This document shows positions 24,825 through 33,955 of a stretch of DNA of 64,000 nt, piece after piece. Within the stretch, counting starts at the first letter, position 1; each line of letters begins with the position of its first letter. Origin of the DNA: Streptomyces venezuelae (lineage in GTDB: Bacteria; Actinomycetota; Actinomycetes; Streptomycetales; Streptomycetaceae). The position numbers and the translations under genes are program-made. The stretch is from contig NZ_CP029192.1 of NCBI RefSeq assembly GCF_008642315.1, forward strand, positions 3,658,001-3,722,000, in the 5' to 3' direction. The notes under the pieces were generated by a model. That model saw only the letters and a program-made list of their open reading frames with translations. It ran no database searches and was not told where the DNA came from.

Positions 24825-27266
24825 TCAGTCGGTGACCCGATAAGTGGCCGACGCCTGCTCGTACAGCCGGGTCACTTCGTCCCGTTCTGCCTCCGGGCCC
24901 CGCACCTGGACGACGTGGTACTTGCCGCCGACGACCATCGCGAGATTGCGGACGAAGACCTCGCGGCCCGCGTCGTCCTGCCAGGTGAACTGCCCCTCCG
25001 CCATGGCCCGTCCACCGACGTCGATGCGGCGCATGCCGCTCGACGTCGCCCACGAGGAATCGCGGAAAGGCTGCAGCTCACGCTCGTGTTCGCGCTGGTA
25101 CTTCATGGGGTCGGCGCCGTAGCTGTCCGTGGAGTCGCGGCCCGGCACCAGCAGCAGTTCGAAACCGCCGTGGGTGTAACGGACCTGCCCCCTGCCGTTC
25201 TTGGGCTCGCGGTCCCAACCGCCCGCCACGGCGACGTGGAACCCTTCGGGGTCCTTGCGGACGACGAACCCCTGCGGCACCTCGGGGCCGGAACTCTGCG
25301 GCTTCGACGAACCGGGATCCTTGCCCGGCTCGTCCTTCTCCTTGCCCTTCCCCTCGTCCTTCTCCTTGTCCTCGTTCTTGTCCTTCTCGCCCTTGCCGTC
25401 GCTCGGCTCAGGGGCGGAACTGACCTCACCGGCGCTCCCCGCGCGGTCGCCTGAGCGGTCGTCGGTCTTGGGCATGAAGACCATGGCGTACGCGACCGCC
25501 GCGGCGAGCCCGAGCAGGATGGCGATCAGGAGCAGCCGGCCGAGCGAACGGGGGCGGGCCGGGCCGCGCGGGTGCGCCTCGCGGGGCGGGCGAGGGCCGC
25601 TGTGGCCCTGGAGGGGCGAGACGTCGGGTACGTCGTGTCCCGGCCTGCCCTGCGCCTTGCCGCCCTTCCCCCGGCCGCGCTTGTGCCGTCCGTGCGCCTC
25701 GACGTTCTTCGAGGCGTTCTTTCCGGCGTTCTTCGCGGGGTTCTTCCCGGCGACCGCGGCGCCCCGCCGCCTGCGCACGACCTCGCCCCGGCGGCGTACG
25801 ACAGGCAGCCGACCCGCGTCGTACGGCGGCACCGGCACGACGTGCGCCCCCGCCTCCGGCTCGGGCGCGGAGCGCACCAAGGAGCGCAACCAGCCGCTGA
25901 GCTCCTCGAAGTCGAGCCGCTCTGTGGGGTCCTGACGGAGCAGCGACTCGACGACGGGACGCAGCGGGCCGCACTCCTCGGCGAAGGCGGGCGGCTCGGC
26001 GCACACGAGCTGGACGAGTTCGGCGGTGCTGTCCTCGGGGTACGGCGCGTGGCCCTGCACGGCGCGGTAGAGCAGCGCCCCCAGGGCCCACAGGTCCGTG
26101 GCGGGGGCGATGGGCGCGGCGAGCTGCCAGTTCTCGTGCACGGGCCCGGCCTGTTCGGGGGCCCACCGCTCGGTGACGGCGCCGACGACCACCATGCGCG
26201 CGAGCCGTGCGCGTTCGGCGGCGAGGGCGGTCGCGGGGCCGCGCACGGGGGCGCTTTCGGTATCGCCGTCGTCCCATCCGCCGCGCACGGGGGCGCTTTC
26301 GGCGTCACCGTCGTCCCGCGCCGGAACCTCCCGCCGCGGCACCGCCCCGTGCCACGGCTTCTTGCCCGCCACGCCGTAGGGGTCCGATATCCGCCCCGCG
26401 GGTTCGGCCTCGGACGCGGGCGTGGGGGCGAACCCGGGGCCGGACGCGAGGTCGAACTCGGGGTCGGGCGCGGGATCGAGCGGCACATCCCCGGTTTCGT
26501 CCGCGGCGTCGCCGTGCCCCGTGTCGTACTCCGTTCCGTACTCCGCGACGTTGCCGACCGACCCCGCCGAGCCCGTCGCCTCCCCCGCCTCCACCGGCCG
26601 CGGGTCGTACCCGCAGAGGGCCTCCTCGGCGGCGCCCGCCGCCAGACCCGTCAGCATCACGCGCCCGTCGTCGCAGATCAGGACCGTCCGCGCGGTGATG
26701 TTCCGGTGCACCCAGCCGTACGCGTGCAGCACCCGCAGCGCCGCGAGAACGTCCGCCGCGACCTCGGCCGCGCGGTACGGACTCAGCGGCCGGTCCGCGA
26801 GGAGCGCCGCCAGCGGCCGCGCGGCGACCAACTCGCTCACTATCCACAGCGAGCCGTCCTCCGCGAACACGTCGAAGACCTGGTCGAGCCGCGGGTGGTC
26901 GGGTATCTGGGCGGCGGTCTGCGCCGCCTCGATGGCGCGCCGCACCGCCGGGTCCGTGGGCCTGCGCGTCGTCCTGGTGCCGGGCAGCCGGGCCGCGGAC
27001 CGCCGCACCCCGGGGCCACCCGCTCCCGCCCGCGGCAGGAACCCTTCGGGCAGGTCGGCCATGTGGGCGGCATCAGCGGCGTCGGGGGCGTATGCCTCGT
27101 CGACCACCTCCGCCTCGACGATCTCGGGCAGCGGCACCTGCCGGACGAGGACTTCCTGCCCGCTGTACGTGTCGAAGGCGCGCGACTCCGCGAACTCGTA
27201 CGCGTCGGAGGGCGGCAGCGGCAGGCGGTAGCGGTCGGCGAGCACCCGTCCCGCGTAGTCGTCCAC
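24825..27266 (-). CDS. Membrane pseudokinase of the Ser/Thr kinase array
   Basis: 813 residues, the longest member. The fold of a Hanks kinase is recognisable, but the catalytic residues are gone: no Gly-rich loop (residues 15-25 read LPLPPSDAYEF), Arg42 replaces the ATP-binding Lys (VLVRQVP), the HRD motif is HRN (187-189), the metal-binding Asn of the catalytic loop is Thr194, and DFG is replaced by GLA (207-209, VMLTGLA). A long Asp/Glu/Pro-rich insert follows, then the C-lobe (DLWALGALLYRAVQGHAPYP), a basic linker, one transmembrane helix (about 575-600), an acidic Lys/Asp/Glu stalk and an ectodomain starting DPEGFHVAVAGGWDRE. It is probably a scaffold or allosteric partner of the adjacent kinases. 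That role is inference; the missing residues are seen. Confidence 0.92.
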   Translation of the reverse strand: MDDYAGRVLADRYRLPLPPSDAYEFAESRAFDTYSGQEVLVRQVPLPEIVEAEVVDEAYAPDAADAAHMADLPEGFLPRAGAGGPGVRRSAARLPGTRTTRRPTDPAVRRAIEAAQTAAQIPDHPRLDQVFDVFAEDGSLWIVSELVAARPLAALLADRPLSPYRAAEVAADVLAALRVLHAYGWVHRNITARTVLICDDGRVMLTGLAAGAAEEALCGYDPRPVEAGEATGSAGSVGNVAEYGTEYDTGHGDAADETGDVPLDPAPDPEFDLASGPGFAPTPASEAEPAGRISDPYGVAGKKPWHGAVPRREVPARDDGDAESAPVRGGWDDGDTESAPVRGPATALAAERARLARMVVVGAVTERWAPEQAGPVHENWQLAAPIAPATDLWALGALLYRAVQGHAPYPEDSTAELVQLVCAEPPAFAEECGPLRPVVESLLRQDPTERLDFEELSGWLRSLVRSAPEPEAGAHVVPVPPYDAGRLPVVRRRGEVVRRRRGAAVAGKNPAKNAGKNASKNVEAHGRHKRGRGKGGKAQGRPGHDVPDVSPLQGHSGPRPPREAHPRGPARPRSLGRLLLIAILLGLAAAVAYAMVFMPKTDDRSGDRAGSAGEVSSAPEPSDGKGEKDKNEDKEKDEGKGKEKDEPGKDPGSSKPQSSGPEVPQGFVVRKDPEGFHVAVAGGWDREPKNGRGQVRYTHGGFELLLVPGRDSTDSYGADPMKYQREHERELQPFRDSSWATSSGMRRIDVGGRAMAEGQFTWQDDAGREVFVRNLAMVVGGKYHVVQVRGPEAERDEVTRLYEQASATYRVTD

Positions 27267-27395
27267 GATGCCTTCCCCGTCCGCCCGGTGGTCAAATCCG
27301 TTCGTCTTGCGGCGCGTTGCGGCTGCTTACGGTCCGCAAGCACTCACGATACGTGCCGTTGGTGAACCGTATTGAGGGGATTCGAGATCCCGGCC

Positions 27396-29447
27396 TCAGG
27401 ACTTCGGCTCGAACGTCTTCGTGAAGGTCTGCCACGTGGCGCGACGCTTCTCGCCGTCCCAGTCGTCGGCCTTGGCCGTGTACATCATTCCGTAGCCGAG
27501 GCCGCCGTTGACGACAAAGCCGCGGTCTATCGACCGGTACTTGGTCCCGCCGTCCACGTAGGTGAATTCCCAGTCGGCCGTGTTCCAGCCGCGGAAGCCG
27601 ACCTTCTCTATACGGATCCGGTCGTACTGCGGCCGGACCATGTACTTCTCCTGGTTCTTCCAGTCCCCTACCGGGTTGTCCTTGGGCGTCGTCGTCCAGC
27701 CGACCAGCAGCTTCTGCCCGTCGGGGCCGCCGAACCGCGCGCCCGCGCGGCCCGTGGACTGGTACTTCCAGCCCTTCGGGAGCCCGATCGCGAAGCCTTG
27801 GGAGTGCTTGTACGTCGACTCGGCGCCGTCCTCCGGCTTCTTGGCGTCGTCGTCCTTGCCCGGGTCGTGGCCCTCGCCCTCGTCCGGGTCGCCGCTCTCG
27901 TCCTTGCCCGGATCCTTGCCGTCGTCGCCCGTGCCGGTGCCCTGGCCGTCCTCCTTGCCGGAGTCCTTGCCCTTGTCCTCGTCCTTGCCCGGGTCCCCGC
28001 CGCCGGTCGCACCGGCGGACACGGCCTTGTCGCCGCCCTTGTTGTCCTTGCTGTCCGCGTTGTCGTCGCCGAGCGCGAGGGCGAGCACGGTGCCGAGCAC
28101 GGCGAGCACGACCACCATGGTCACTATGACCAGCGTCCGGCGCGGCACCACGTCGGTGAGCGACGCCTTCGCGGGCGCCCGCGGCGGCACGCCCGCGGCC
28201 CCGTTGGCCGCGGTTCCGTTCGCGGTGCCCTGCGCGGCTCCGGCCGCGCCGCCCGTGCCGCGCGCGGTGGCGGACGCGGCCGCCTTGCGCACGGACTGCA
28301 GGGCGCCCTTCAGCCGGTCGGCCGTCTCCCCGGCCCTGCGCCCCTCGGGACGCGCCGTCCCGTACGTCGTCGCGGTCCCGGCGTTCCCGGCGGGGGCGGA
28401 GGACCCGACCGAACCGTGCGCGGCACCGGCCGCACCGGCGGCCCCGGCTGCGGCACCCGTGCCCTTCGACGTCTTCGACGCCTTCGTCAGCCTGTTCGGC
28501 TTGGGCACCCTCGACGCCTTCGGCGGCTTGGGCGGGGCCGGAGGCAGCGGCACCACCTTGGTCGCCTCGACCGGCTCGGGCTCGGGCTTGGTCTCGGGGG
28601 CGTAGATGACGTCCTTGAGGAGCGCACGTGCCCCGGCGTCGTCGAGCCGCTGCTCCGGGTCCTTGGCGAGCAGGCCGTAGATGACCTTCTCCAACGGTCC
28701 GGCGTTGACGGGCTGTTCGACGTCCTCGGTCATCACCGCGGTGAGGGTCGCGATGGCCGACCCCTTGTCGTACGGGGGCACGCCCTCCACGGCCGCGTAC
28801 AGCAGCCCGCCCAGCGACCACAGGTCGGCCGCGGGACCCGGCTTGTGCCCGCGGGCCCGCTCCGGCGAGATGTACGACGGGGCGCCCACGAGCATGCCGG
28901 TCGACGTGATCGACGGGTCGCCCTCGACCTGCGCGATGCCGAAGTCCGTGAGGACGACCCGGCCGTCCTCGGCGATGAGCACGTTCGACGGCTTCACGTC
29001 GCGGTGCAGGATGCCCTCGCGGTGCGCGGAGCGCAGCACGTCGAGCACGGCGAGCCCGACCTCGGCCGCGCGCCGCGGCGTGAGCGTTCCGTCCTCGCGG
29101 ATCGCCTCGGCGAGCGACTTGCCCTCGACCAGTTCCATCACGATCCACGGCCGGTCGTCCTCGTCGACCACGTCGTAGACCGTCACGGCGCTGGTGTTGC
29201 GGATCCGCGCGATCGCCTTGGCCTCGCGCAACGTCCGCGTGATGAGCCGCCGCTTCTCCTCCTCGTCGATGCTCGAGGGGAACCGCAGCTCCTTCACCGC
29301 GACCGTACGCCCAAGGGTTTCGTCCTTGGCGCGCCAGACGGTGCCCATGCCTCCGCGGCCGAGCACCTCTCCCAGCCGGTACCGGCCGGCGAGGAGACGT
29401 TCGCTCTTGTCCCGACGGGCGTCACCCGTCTGCTCCGCGTCCGACAT
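27396..29447 (-). CDS. Membrane Ser/Thr protein kinase, array member 1
   Basis: 683 residues. Seen: GRGGMG (30-35), Lys52 in VAVKEL, HRDVKPSN with Asp150, DFG 168-170, and STGMLVGAPSYISPERA. A long Ala/Gly/Thr-rich juxtamembrane linker (about 300-440), one transmembrane helix near 445-465, an acidic Gly/Asp/Lys stalk (about 470-545) and an ectodomain starting QGFAIGLPKGWKYQ follow. It is the first gene of the array in the direction of transcription. The gap to the pseudokinase is 129 bases with no terminator seen, so partial co-transcription is possible. Confidence 0.95.
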   Translation of the reverse strand: MSDAEQTGDARRDKSERLLAGRYRLGEVLGRGGMGTVWRAKDETLGRTVAVKELRFPSSIDEEEKRRLITRTLREAKAIARIRNTSAVTVYDVVDEDDRPWIVMELVEGKSLAEAIREDGTLTPRRAAEVGLAVLDVLRSAHREGILHRDVKPSNVLIAEDGRVVLTDFGIAQVEGDPSITSTGMLVGAPSYISPERARGHKPGPAADLWSLGGLLYAAVEGVPPYDKGSAIATLTAVMTEDVEQPVNAGPLEKVIYGLLAKDPEQRLDDAGARALLKDVIYAPETKPEPEPVEATKVVPLPPAPPKPPKASRVPKPNRLTKASKTSKGTGAAAGAAGAAGAAHGSVGSSAPAGNAGTATTYGTARPEGRRAGETADRLKGALQSVRKAAASATARGTGGAAGAAQGTANGTAANGAAGVPPRAPAKASLTDVVPRRTLVIVTMVVVLAVLGTVLALALGDDNADSKDNKGGDKAVSAGATGGGDPGKDEDKGKDSGKEDGQGTGTGDDGKDPGKDESGDPDEGEGHDPGKDDDAKKPEDGAESTYKHSQGFAIGLPKGWKYQSTGRAGARFGGPDGQKLLVGWTTTPKDNPVGDWKNQEKYMVRPQYDRIRIEKVGFRGWNTADWEFTYVDGGTKYRSIDRGFVVNGGLGYGMMYTAKADDWDGEKRRATWQTFTKTFEPKS

Positions 29448-29595
29448 GCGTCCCCTCTGCTGCTACCGCTGCTACCCGAGCAACCCGCCCTGACAGAGCC
29501 TTCATTGTCCCTTACTCGGCGACCGGTCGGCGCCCAGGGTCCGCCGGCCCCCATCCCGTGCCCCATGATGGACCGCGCACGAGGAGGGACCCGCC

Positions 29596-30735
29596 TTGCC
29601 GACACCGCGCTCGATACCGGCCATCCTGCTGGCGGCGACGCTCATCGGCCTGACGGCGGGCCGCCCGCAACCCGCGGCACCGGCCACGGACGCCACTCTC
29701 GCGCTGCTCACCACCCGGGGCAAGGCCCCGGCCGCGGCACTCCTGAGTCGCACTCAGCCCGAACCGCCCCCGGGTGCACGCACCCTACGCCACCAGGCAT
29801 CTCCCGTCTCCGTGCAACGCTCCGCACAGCCGAACTCCGCGGCGCCGAACCCGCGCCCCTACCTGCACTTCGCCCGCACCGGCCCCTCCGTGTCCCGCGC
29901 CGACCACTTCAGGGTGGGCAGCATCACCAAGACGTTCATCGCCACGGTCGTCCTCCAACTCGCCGCGGAACACCGTCTGTCCCTGTCCGACCCGGTCGAG
30001 CACCATCTGCCCGGACTCGTCCACGGACCGGGCGTCCACGGCCGCACGATCACCCTGCGCGCCCTGCTCACCCACACCAGCGGCCTCTACGACTTCACCG
30101 CCGTCACCAAAGGCACCGCCCCCGTCACTCCCGCTCTGGCCGTCCGCACCGCCCTCGTCCACCAGGCCTCCCCCAAGCGCCGCTGGACGTACTCCAACAC
30201 GAACTATGTCGTCCTAGGCATGGTCATCGAACAGGTCACCGGCAACTCGTACGCCACCGAAGCCGAGCACCGCATCCTCCGCCCCCTCCACCTCACCGGC
30301 ACCTCGTTCCCCGGCGCCCGCACCACGCTCCCCTCCCCTCACGGCCGCGCCTTCACGAGCGGCGGCCGGGACGTCACCGCGCTGGACCCGCGCGTGGCCG
30401 GAGCCGCGGGCGAGCTGATCTCCACCCTCGCCGATCTGAACCGCTTCTACGCAGCCCTGCTCTCCGGCCGGCTCCTGCCCGCACCCCTGCTGCGGGAGAT
30501 GCTCAACACCCGCCCCGCACACGGCCGGTACGGCATGGGCCTGTATCCACGGACGCTTCCCTGCGGCACCACCGTCTGGGGCCACAACGGCCGCATCGTC
30601 GGCAGCTACGTCCGCACCGCGGCCACCCGCGACGGCCGACGGGTCGTCACCTTCCGGGTCAACACGGACAAGACGGCCGACCCGGCCCTGGAATCGTCGC
30701 TCCTCGCGGCGGAGTTCTGCCCCCGCACCCCTTAG
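29596..30735 (+). CDS. Serine hydrolase, D-alanyl-D-alanine carboxypeptidase/class C beta-lactamase fold
   Basis: 379 residues. Seen: a signal peptide (about 1-27; AATLIGLTAGRPQPAAPA), the active-site motif SITK (S-x-x-K) in VGSITKTFIATV, the second motif Tyr-x-Asn in YSNTNYV, and the third motif HNG in WGHNGRIVGSY in place of KTG. This is the set used by penicillin-binding-protein-like DD-peptidases and esterases of the S12 family. It is therefore a secreted or wall-associated enzyme. The TTG start at 29596 has a good GAGGAGGG site nine bases upstream. It is convergent with glpD, with 13 bases between the two stops. Confidence 0.9.
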   Translation: MPTPRSIPAILLAATLIGLTAGRPQPAAPATDATLALLTTRGKAPAAALLSRTQPEPPPGARTLRHQASPVSVQRSAQPNSAAPNPRPYLHFARTGPSVSRADHFRVGSITKTFIATVVLQLAAEHRLSLSDPVEHHLPGLVHGPGVHGRTITLRALLTHTSGLYDFTAVTKGTAPVTPALAVRTALVHQASPKRRWTYSNTNYVVLGMVIEQVTGNSYATEAEHRILRPLHLTGTSFPGARTTLPSPHGRAFTSGGRDVTALDPRVAGAAGELISTLADLNRFYAALLSGRLLPAPLLREMLNTRPAHGRYGMGLYPRTLPCGTTVWGHNGRIVGSYVRTAATRDGRRVVTFRVNTDKTADPALESSLLAAEFCPRTP

Positions 30736-30748
30736 GCCCCGAGTCGCC

Positions 30749-32458
30749 TCAGTTGAGCGGCACGATGTCGGGCGCCCCCAGCCGTGCCGCGTCCGCCGTC
30801 AGGTCGTCCGGCTGGCGCTGCGACTCCCGCTCGGCCTCCACCCGCTTCTCGTAGTGCTGCACCTCCCGCTCGATCTGGTCCTTGTCCCAGCCGAGGACCG
30901 GTGCCATCAGCTCGGCGCACTCCCGGGCACTGCGCGTGCCCCGGTCGAACGTCTCGATGGAGATGCGGGTCCGCCGGGTCAGCACGTCGTCCAGGTGGCG
31001 GGCGCCCTCGTGCGAGGCCGCGTAGACCACCTCGGCCCGCAGGTAGTCGTCGGCCGCCTGGAGGGGGGCGCCGAGGGCCGGGTCCGCGGTGATGAGTTCG
31101 AGGACCTCCTCGGCCATCGAGCCGTACCGGTTCAACAGGTGCTCCACGCGCACGACATGAAGGCCCGTCCGGGCGGCGATCCTCGCCCGGGCGTTCCACA
31201 GTGCCTTGTACCCCTCGGCGCCGACCAGCGGGATGTCCTCCGTGACACAGTCGGCGACGCGCTGGTCCAGGGCGTGCACCGCCTCGTCGACGGCGTCCTT
31301 CGCCATCACGCGATACGTCGTGTACTTGCCGCCGGCGACGACGACCAGGCCCGGGGCGGGGTGCGCGACCGTGTGTTCGCGGGAGAGCTTGCTCGTGGCG
31401 TCCGACTCGCCGGCGAGCAGCGGCCGCAGGCCCGCGTACACCCCCTGCACGTCATCCCTGGAGAGGGGCCTGGCGAGCACCGAGTTCACGTGCTCCAGGA
31501 GATAGTCGATGTCGGCGCTCGAGGCGGCCGGGTGGGCCTTGTCGAGGTCCCAGTCCGTGTCGGTCGTGCCCACGATCCAGTGGCGCCCCCACGGGATGAC
31601 GAAGAGGACGCTCTTCTCGGTGCGCAGGATCAGTCCGGTCGTCGCGTTGATGCGGTCCTTGGGCACGACCAGGTGGATGCCCTTGGACGCCCTGACGTGG
31701 AACTGGCCGCGCTCGCCGACCATGGCCTGGGTGTCGTCCGTCCACACGCCGGTCGCGTTCACGACCTGCTTGGCGCGGACCTCGTACTCACCGCCGCCCT
31801 CGACGTCCTGCACCCGGGCACCGACGACACGCTCGCCCTCGCGCAGGAAACCGGTGACCTTGGCACGGTTGGCGACCTTCGCGCCGTACGCCGAAGCGGT
31901 GCGGACCAGCGTCGCCACGTAGCGCGCGTCGTCCATCTGGGCGTCGTAGTACTGCATGGCGCCGACCAGTGCGTCCTTCTTCAGGCACGGGGCGACGCGC
32001 AGGGCGTGGCGGCGGGTCAGATGGCGGTGCATCGGCAGGCCGCGGCCGTGTCCGCGGGACATCGACATCGCGTCGTAGAGCGCGACGCCCGATCCCGCGT
32101 ACAACCTCTCCCAGCCCTTGTGCTGCAAGGGGTAGAGGAACGGGACGGGCTTCACCAGGTGCGGGGCCAGGCGCTCCAGGAGAAGGCCGCGCTCCTTCAG
32201 CGCCTCCCGCACGAGAGCGAAGTCGAGCATCTCCAGATAGCGGAGGCCGCCGTGGATCAGCTTGCTCGACCGGCTCGACGTGCCGGACGCCCAGTCGCGG
32301 GCCTCGACCAGACCGGTGGACAGGCCGCGGGTCACCGCGTCGAGTGCCGTGCCCGCGCCGACCACGCCCGCGCCCACGACCAGGATGTCCAGTTCCCGTT
32401 CGGCCATGCCCGCCAGTGACTCGGCGCGCTCCGCCGGCCCCAGTGTCGCTGTCCTCAC
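30749..32458 (-). CDS. glpD: Aerobic glycerol-3-phosphate dehydrogenase
   Basis: 569 residues. A membrane-associated FAD enzyme oxidising sn-glycerol-3-phosphate to dihydroxyacetone phosphate and feeding electrons to quinone. Seen: the FAD fold ILVVGAGVVGAGTALDAVTRG near residue 30, SSRSSKLIHGGLRYLE (the GlpD signature), IPWGRHWIVGTTDTDWD, GKYTTYRVMAKDAVDEA, and a C-terminal helical cap (about 420-550). The GTG at 32458 has GGGAGG six bases upstream. No glpF or glpK lies nearby, so this is the unlinked copy common in Streptomyces. Upstream is the DnaA-box pair. Confidence 0.96.
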   Translation of the reverse strand: MRTATLGPAERAESLAGMAERELDILVVGAGVVGAGTALDAVTRGLSTGLVEARDWASGTSSRSSKLIHGGLRYLEMLDFALVREALKERGLLLERLAPHLVKPVPFLYPLQHKGWERLYAGSGVALYDAMSMSRGHGRGLPMHRHLTRRHALRVAPCLKKDALVGAMQYYDAQMDDARYVATLVRTASAYGAKVANRAKVTGFLREGERVVGARVQDVEGGGEYEVRAKQVVNATGVWTDDTQAMVGERGQFHVRASKGIHLVVPKDRINATTGLILRTEKSVLFVIPWGRHWIVGTTDTDWDLDKAHPAASSADIDYLLEHVNSVLARPLSRDDVQGVYAGLRPLLAGESDATSKLSREHTVAHPAPGLVVVAGGKYTTYRVMAKDAVDEAVHALDQRVADCVTEDIPLVGAEGYKALWNARARIAARTGLHVVRVEHLLNRYGSMAEEVLELITADPALGAPLQAADDYLRAEVVYAASHEGARHLDDVLTRRTRISIETFDRGTRSARECAELMAPVLGWDKDQIEREVQHYEKRVEAERESQRQPDDLTADAARLGAPDIVPLN

Positions 32459-32541
32459 CGCTGCCTCCCGCTGTGATCGGGTGTGGTCGGACTCACATCA
32501 TGCCCAGATTTCTCCGCCGCCCGCTGATCGCGGCCCCAGCC

Positions 32542-32635
32542 TGTGGACAACACTCCGGAGCCCCGCGCGGTGCAATACCGCAAATCGGTCATATTTACTC
32601 CTAGTCTGACATTGCGCTGGTCCGCCTTGTCCACA
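32542..32635. promoter_or_regulatory. Inverted pair of perfect DnaA boxes (TTGTCCACA)
   Basis: TGTGGACAA at 32542-32550 and TTGTCCACA at 32627-32635 are perfect 9-mers in opposite orientation with 76 bases between them. Similarity extends outward (AGCCTGTGGACAA against TTGTCCACAGGGCT). The enclosed DNA is AT-richer than the surroundings (CATATTTACTCCTAGTCTGAC). The pair sits in the 227-base gap shared by the divergent glpD and dehydrogenase-like genes. TTGTCCACA is the preferred Streptomyces DnaA site. The window has no dnaA or dnaN, so this is not the main origin. Confidence 0.6.
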
Positions 32636-32685
32636 GGGCTTGCGCACTCGTCCCACTCCGGCTATTGGGAGGACGGCCCACCGCC

Positions 32686-33939
32686 ATGCCCGCAGATCTC
32701 GCCGTCATCGGTCTCGGCCACCTCGGCCTGCCCCTCGCCCAGGCCGCCGTCGCACGCGGCATCGACACCATCGGCTACGACCCCGCCCGCGCCGCCGACC
32801 TGGCCGGCGGCCGACTGCCCTGTGACGGCGCCGAGTCCACCCTCACCGCCGCCGACGTCCGCCGGATGCTCTCGGGGGGCTTCCGGCCGACCGTCAACCC
32901 GGCCGAGCTCGGCCGGGTCCGCACCGCTGTCATCTGCGCCCCCACTCCGCCGGCGGCCGACCGTTCGCTCGACCTGAGCCAGGTGGCCGAAGCGGCCCGG
33001 GCGCTGGCCGCCCGCCTGCGTCCGCACACCACCGTGATCCTCGAATCCCCCGCGTACCCGGGGACCACGGAGGAATTCCTCCGTCCGATTCTCGAAGCGG
33101 GCTCGGGCCTGCGAGCCGGGCGCGACTTCCACCTCGCGTACTCGCCCGGCCGCCTCGACCCCGGCAACCGCTCCCACGGCTACGCGGGCACCCCCAAGGT
33201 CATCGGCGGCCTCACCCCGGCCTGCACCGAGTCCGCCGCCACCTTCTACGGCCGCCTCACCGACAAGGTCGTCCGCGCCCGCGGCCCCCGCGAGGCGGAG
33301 ACCGTGCACCTCCTGGAGACCAACTACCGGCACGTGAACATGGCCCTGGTCAACGAGATGGCGGTGCTCTGCCACGACCTGGGCATCGATCTGTGGGACG
33401 TCATCCGCTGCGCCGAGACCAAGCCCTTCGGCTTCCAGGCGTTCCGCCCCGGGCCCGGCGTCGGCGGCCACGGCGTCCCCCTGGACGTCCCGAGCCCCTC
33501 CAGCGGCGCCCGCCCCCTGCGCATGGTCGAGCTGGCCCAGCAGGTCAACGACCGCATGCCCCAGTACGTGATCCAGCGTTCGGCGACCCTGCTCAACGAG
33601 CACGGCAAGTCCGTCCGCGGCGCCCGCGTGCTGCTCCTCGGCGTCACCTACAAGCCCGACCTCGCCGACCAGCAGGGCGCCCCCGCCCAGGAGGTGGCGA
33701 CCCGCCTCATGGAGCTCGGCGCCGCGGTCAGCTACCACGACCCGTACGTGCCCAACTGGAGCGTGCTCGGCCGTCCCGTCCCGCGCGCGGACTCCCTCTA
33801 CGAGGCCGCGGCCGACGCCGACCTCACGATCCTGCTCCAGCACCACCGCACGTACGACCTGCAGGGCCTCGCCGTGAAGGCCCAGCTGCTCCTCGACACG
33901 CGGGGCGCGACCCCGGCGGGCGCCGCCCACCGCCTGTGA
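32686..33939 (+). CDS. UDP-glucose/GDP-mannose dehydrogenase homologue lacking active-site residues
   Basis: 417 residues. Seen: the N-terminal NAD fold (LAVIGLGHLGLPLAQ), APTPP, the middle dimer helix (YRHVNMALVNEMA), and the C-terminal UDP-binding domain (LLLGVTYKPDLADQQGAPAQEVATRL). The catalytic set is altered. The nucleophile Cys of GGxCxPxD is Gly263 (GVGGHGVPLD), the Glu of SPER is Gly155 (YSPGRLDPGN), the catalytic Lys before the dimer helix is His208, and the following Asn is Thr212. It is full length and not frameshifted. Either a non-catalytic protein or a different chemistry is implied. The ATG at 32686 follows GGGAGG at a long spacing. A glucuronate-type product should not be assumed. 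Confidence 0.85.
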   Translation: MPADLAVIGLGHLGLPLAQAAVARGIDTIGYDPARAADLAGGRLPCDGAESTLTAADVRRMLSGGFRPTVNPAELGRVRTAVICAPTPPAADRSLDLSQVAEAARALAARLRPHTTVILESPAYPGTTEEFLRPILEAGSGLRAGRDFHLAYSPGRLDPGNRSHGYAGTPKVIGGLTPACTESAATFYGRLTDKVVRARGPREAETVHLLETNYRHVNMALVNEMAVLCHDLGIDLWDVIRCAETKPFGFQAFRPGPGVGGHGVPLDVPSPSSGARPLRMVELAQQVNDRMPQYVIQRSATLLNEHGKSVRGARVLLLGVTYKPDLADQQGAPAQEVATRLMELGAAVSYHDPYVPNWSVLGRPVPRADSLYEAAADADLTILLQHHRTYDLQGLAVKAQLLLDTRGATPAGAAHRL

Positions 33940-33955
33940 CGACGGACGACGACGA

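Noticed and set aside
32542..32635. Possible replication origin at the DnaA-box pair
   Set aside because: Only two boxes, and no dnaA, dnaN or gyrB nearby; Streptomyces oriC has many boxes between dnaA and dnaN.
32686..33939. Annotating the dehydrogenase homologue as functional UDP-glucose dehydrogenase
   Set aside because: Four active-site positions are replaced (Gly263, Gly155, His208, Thr212).
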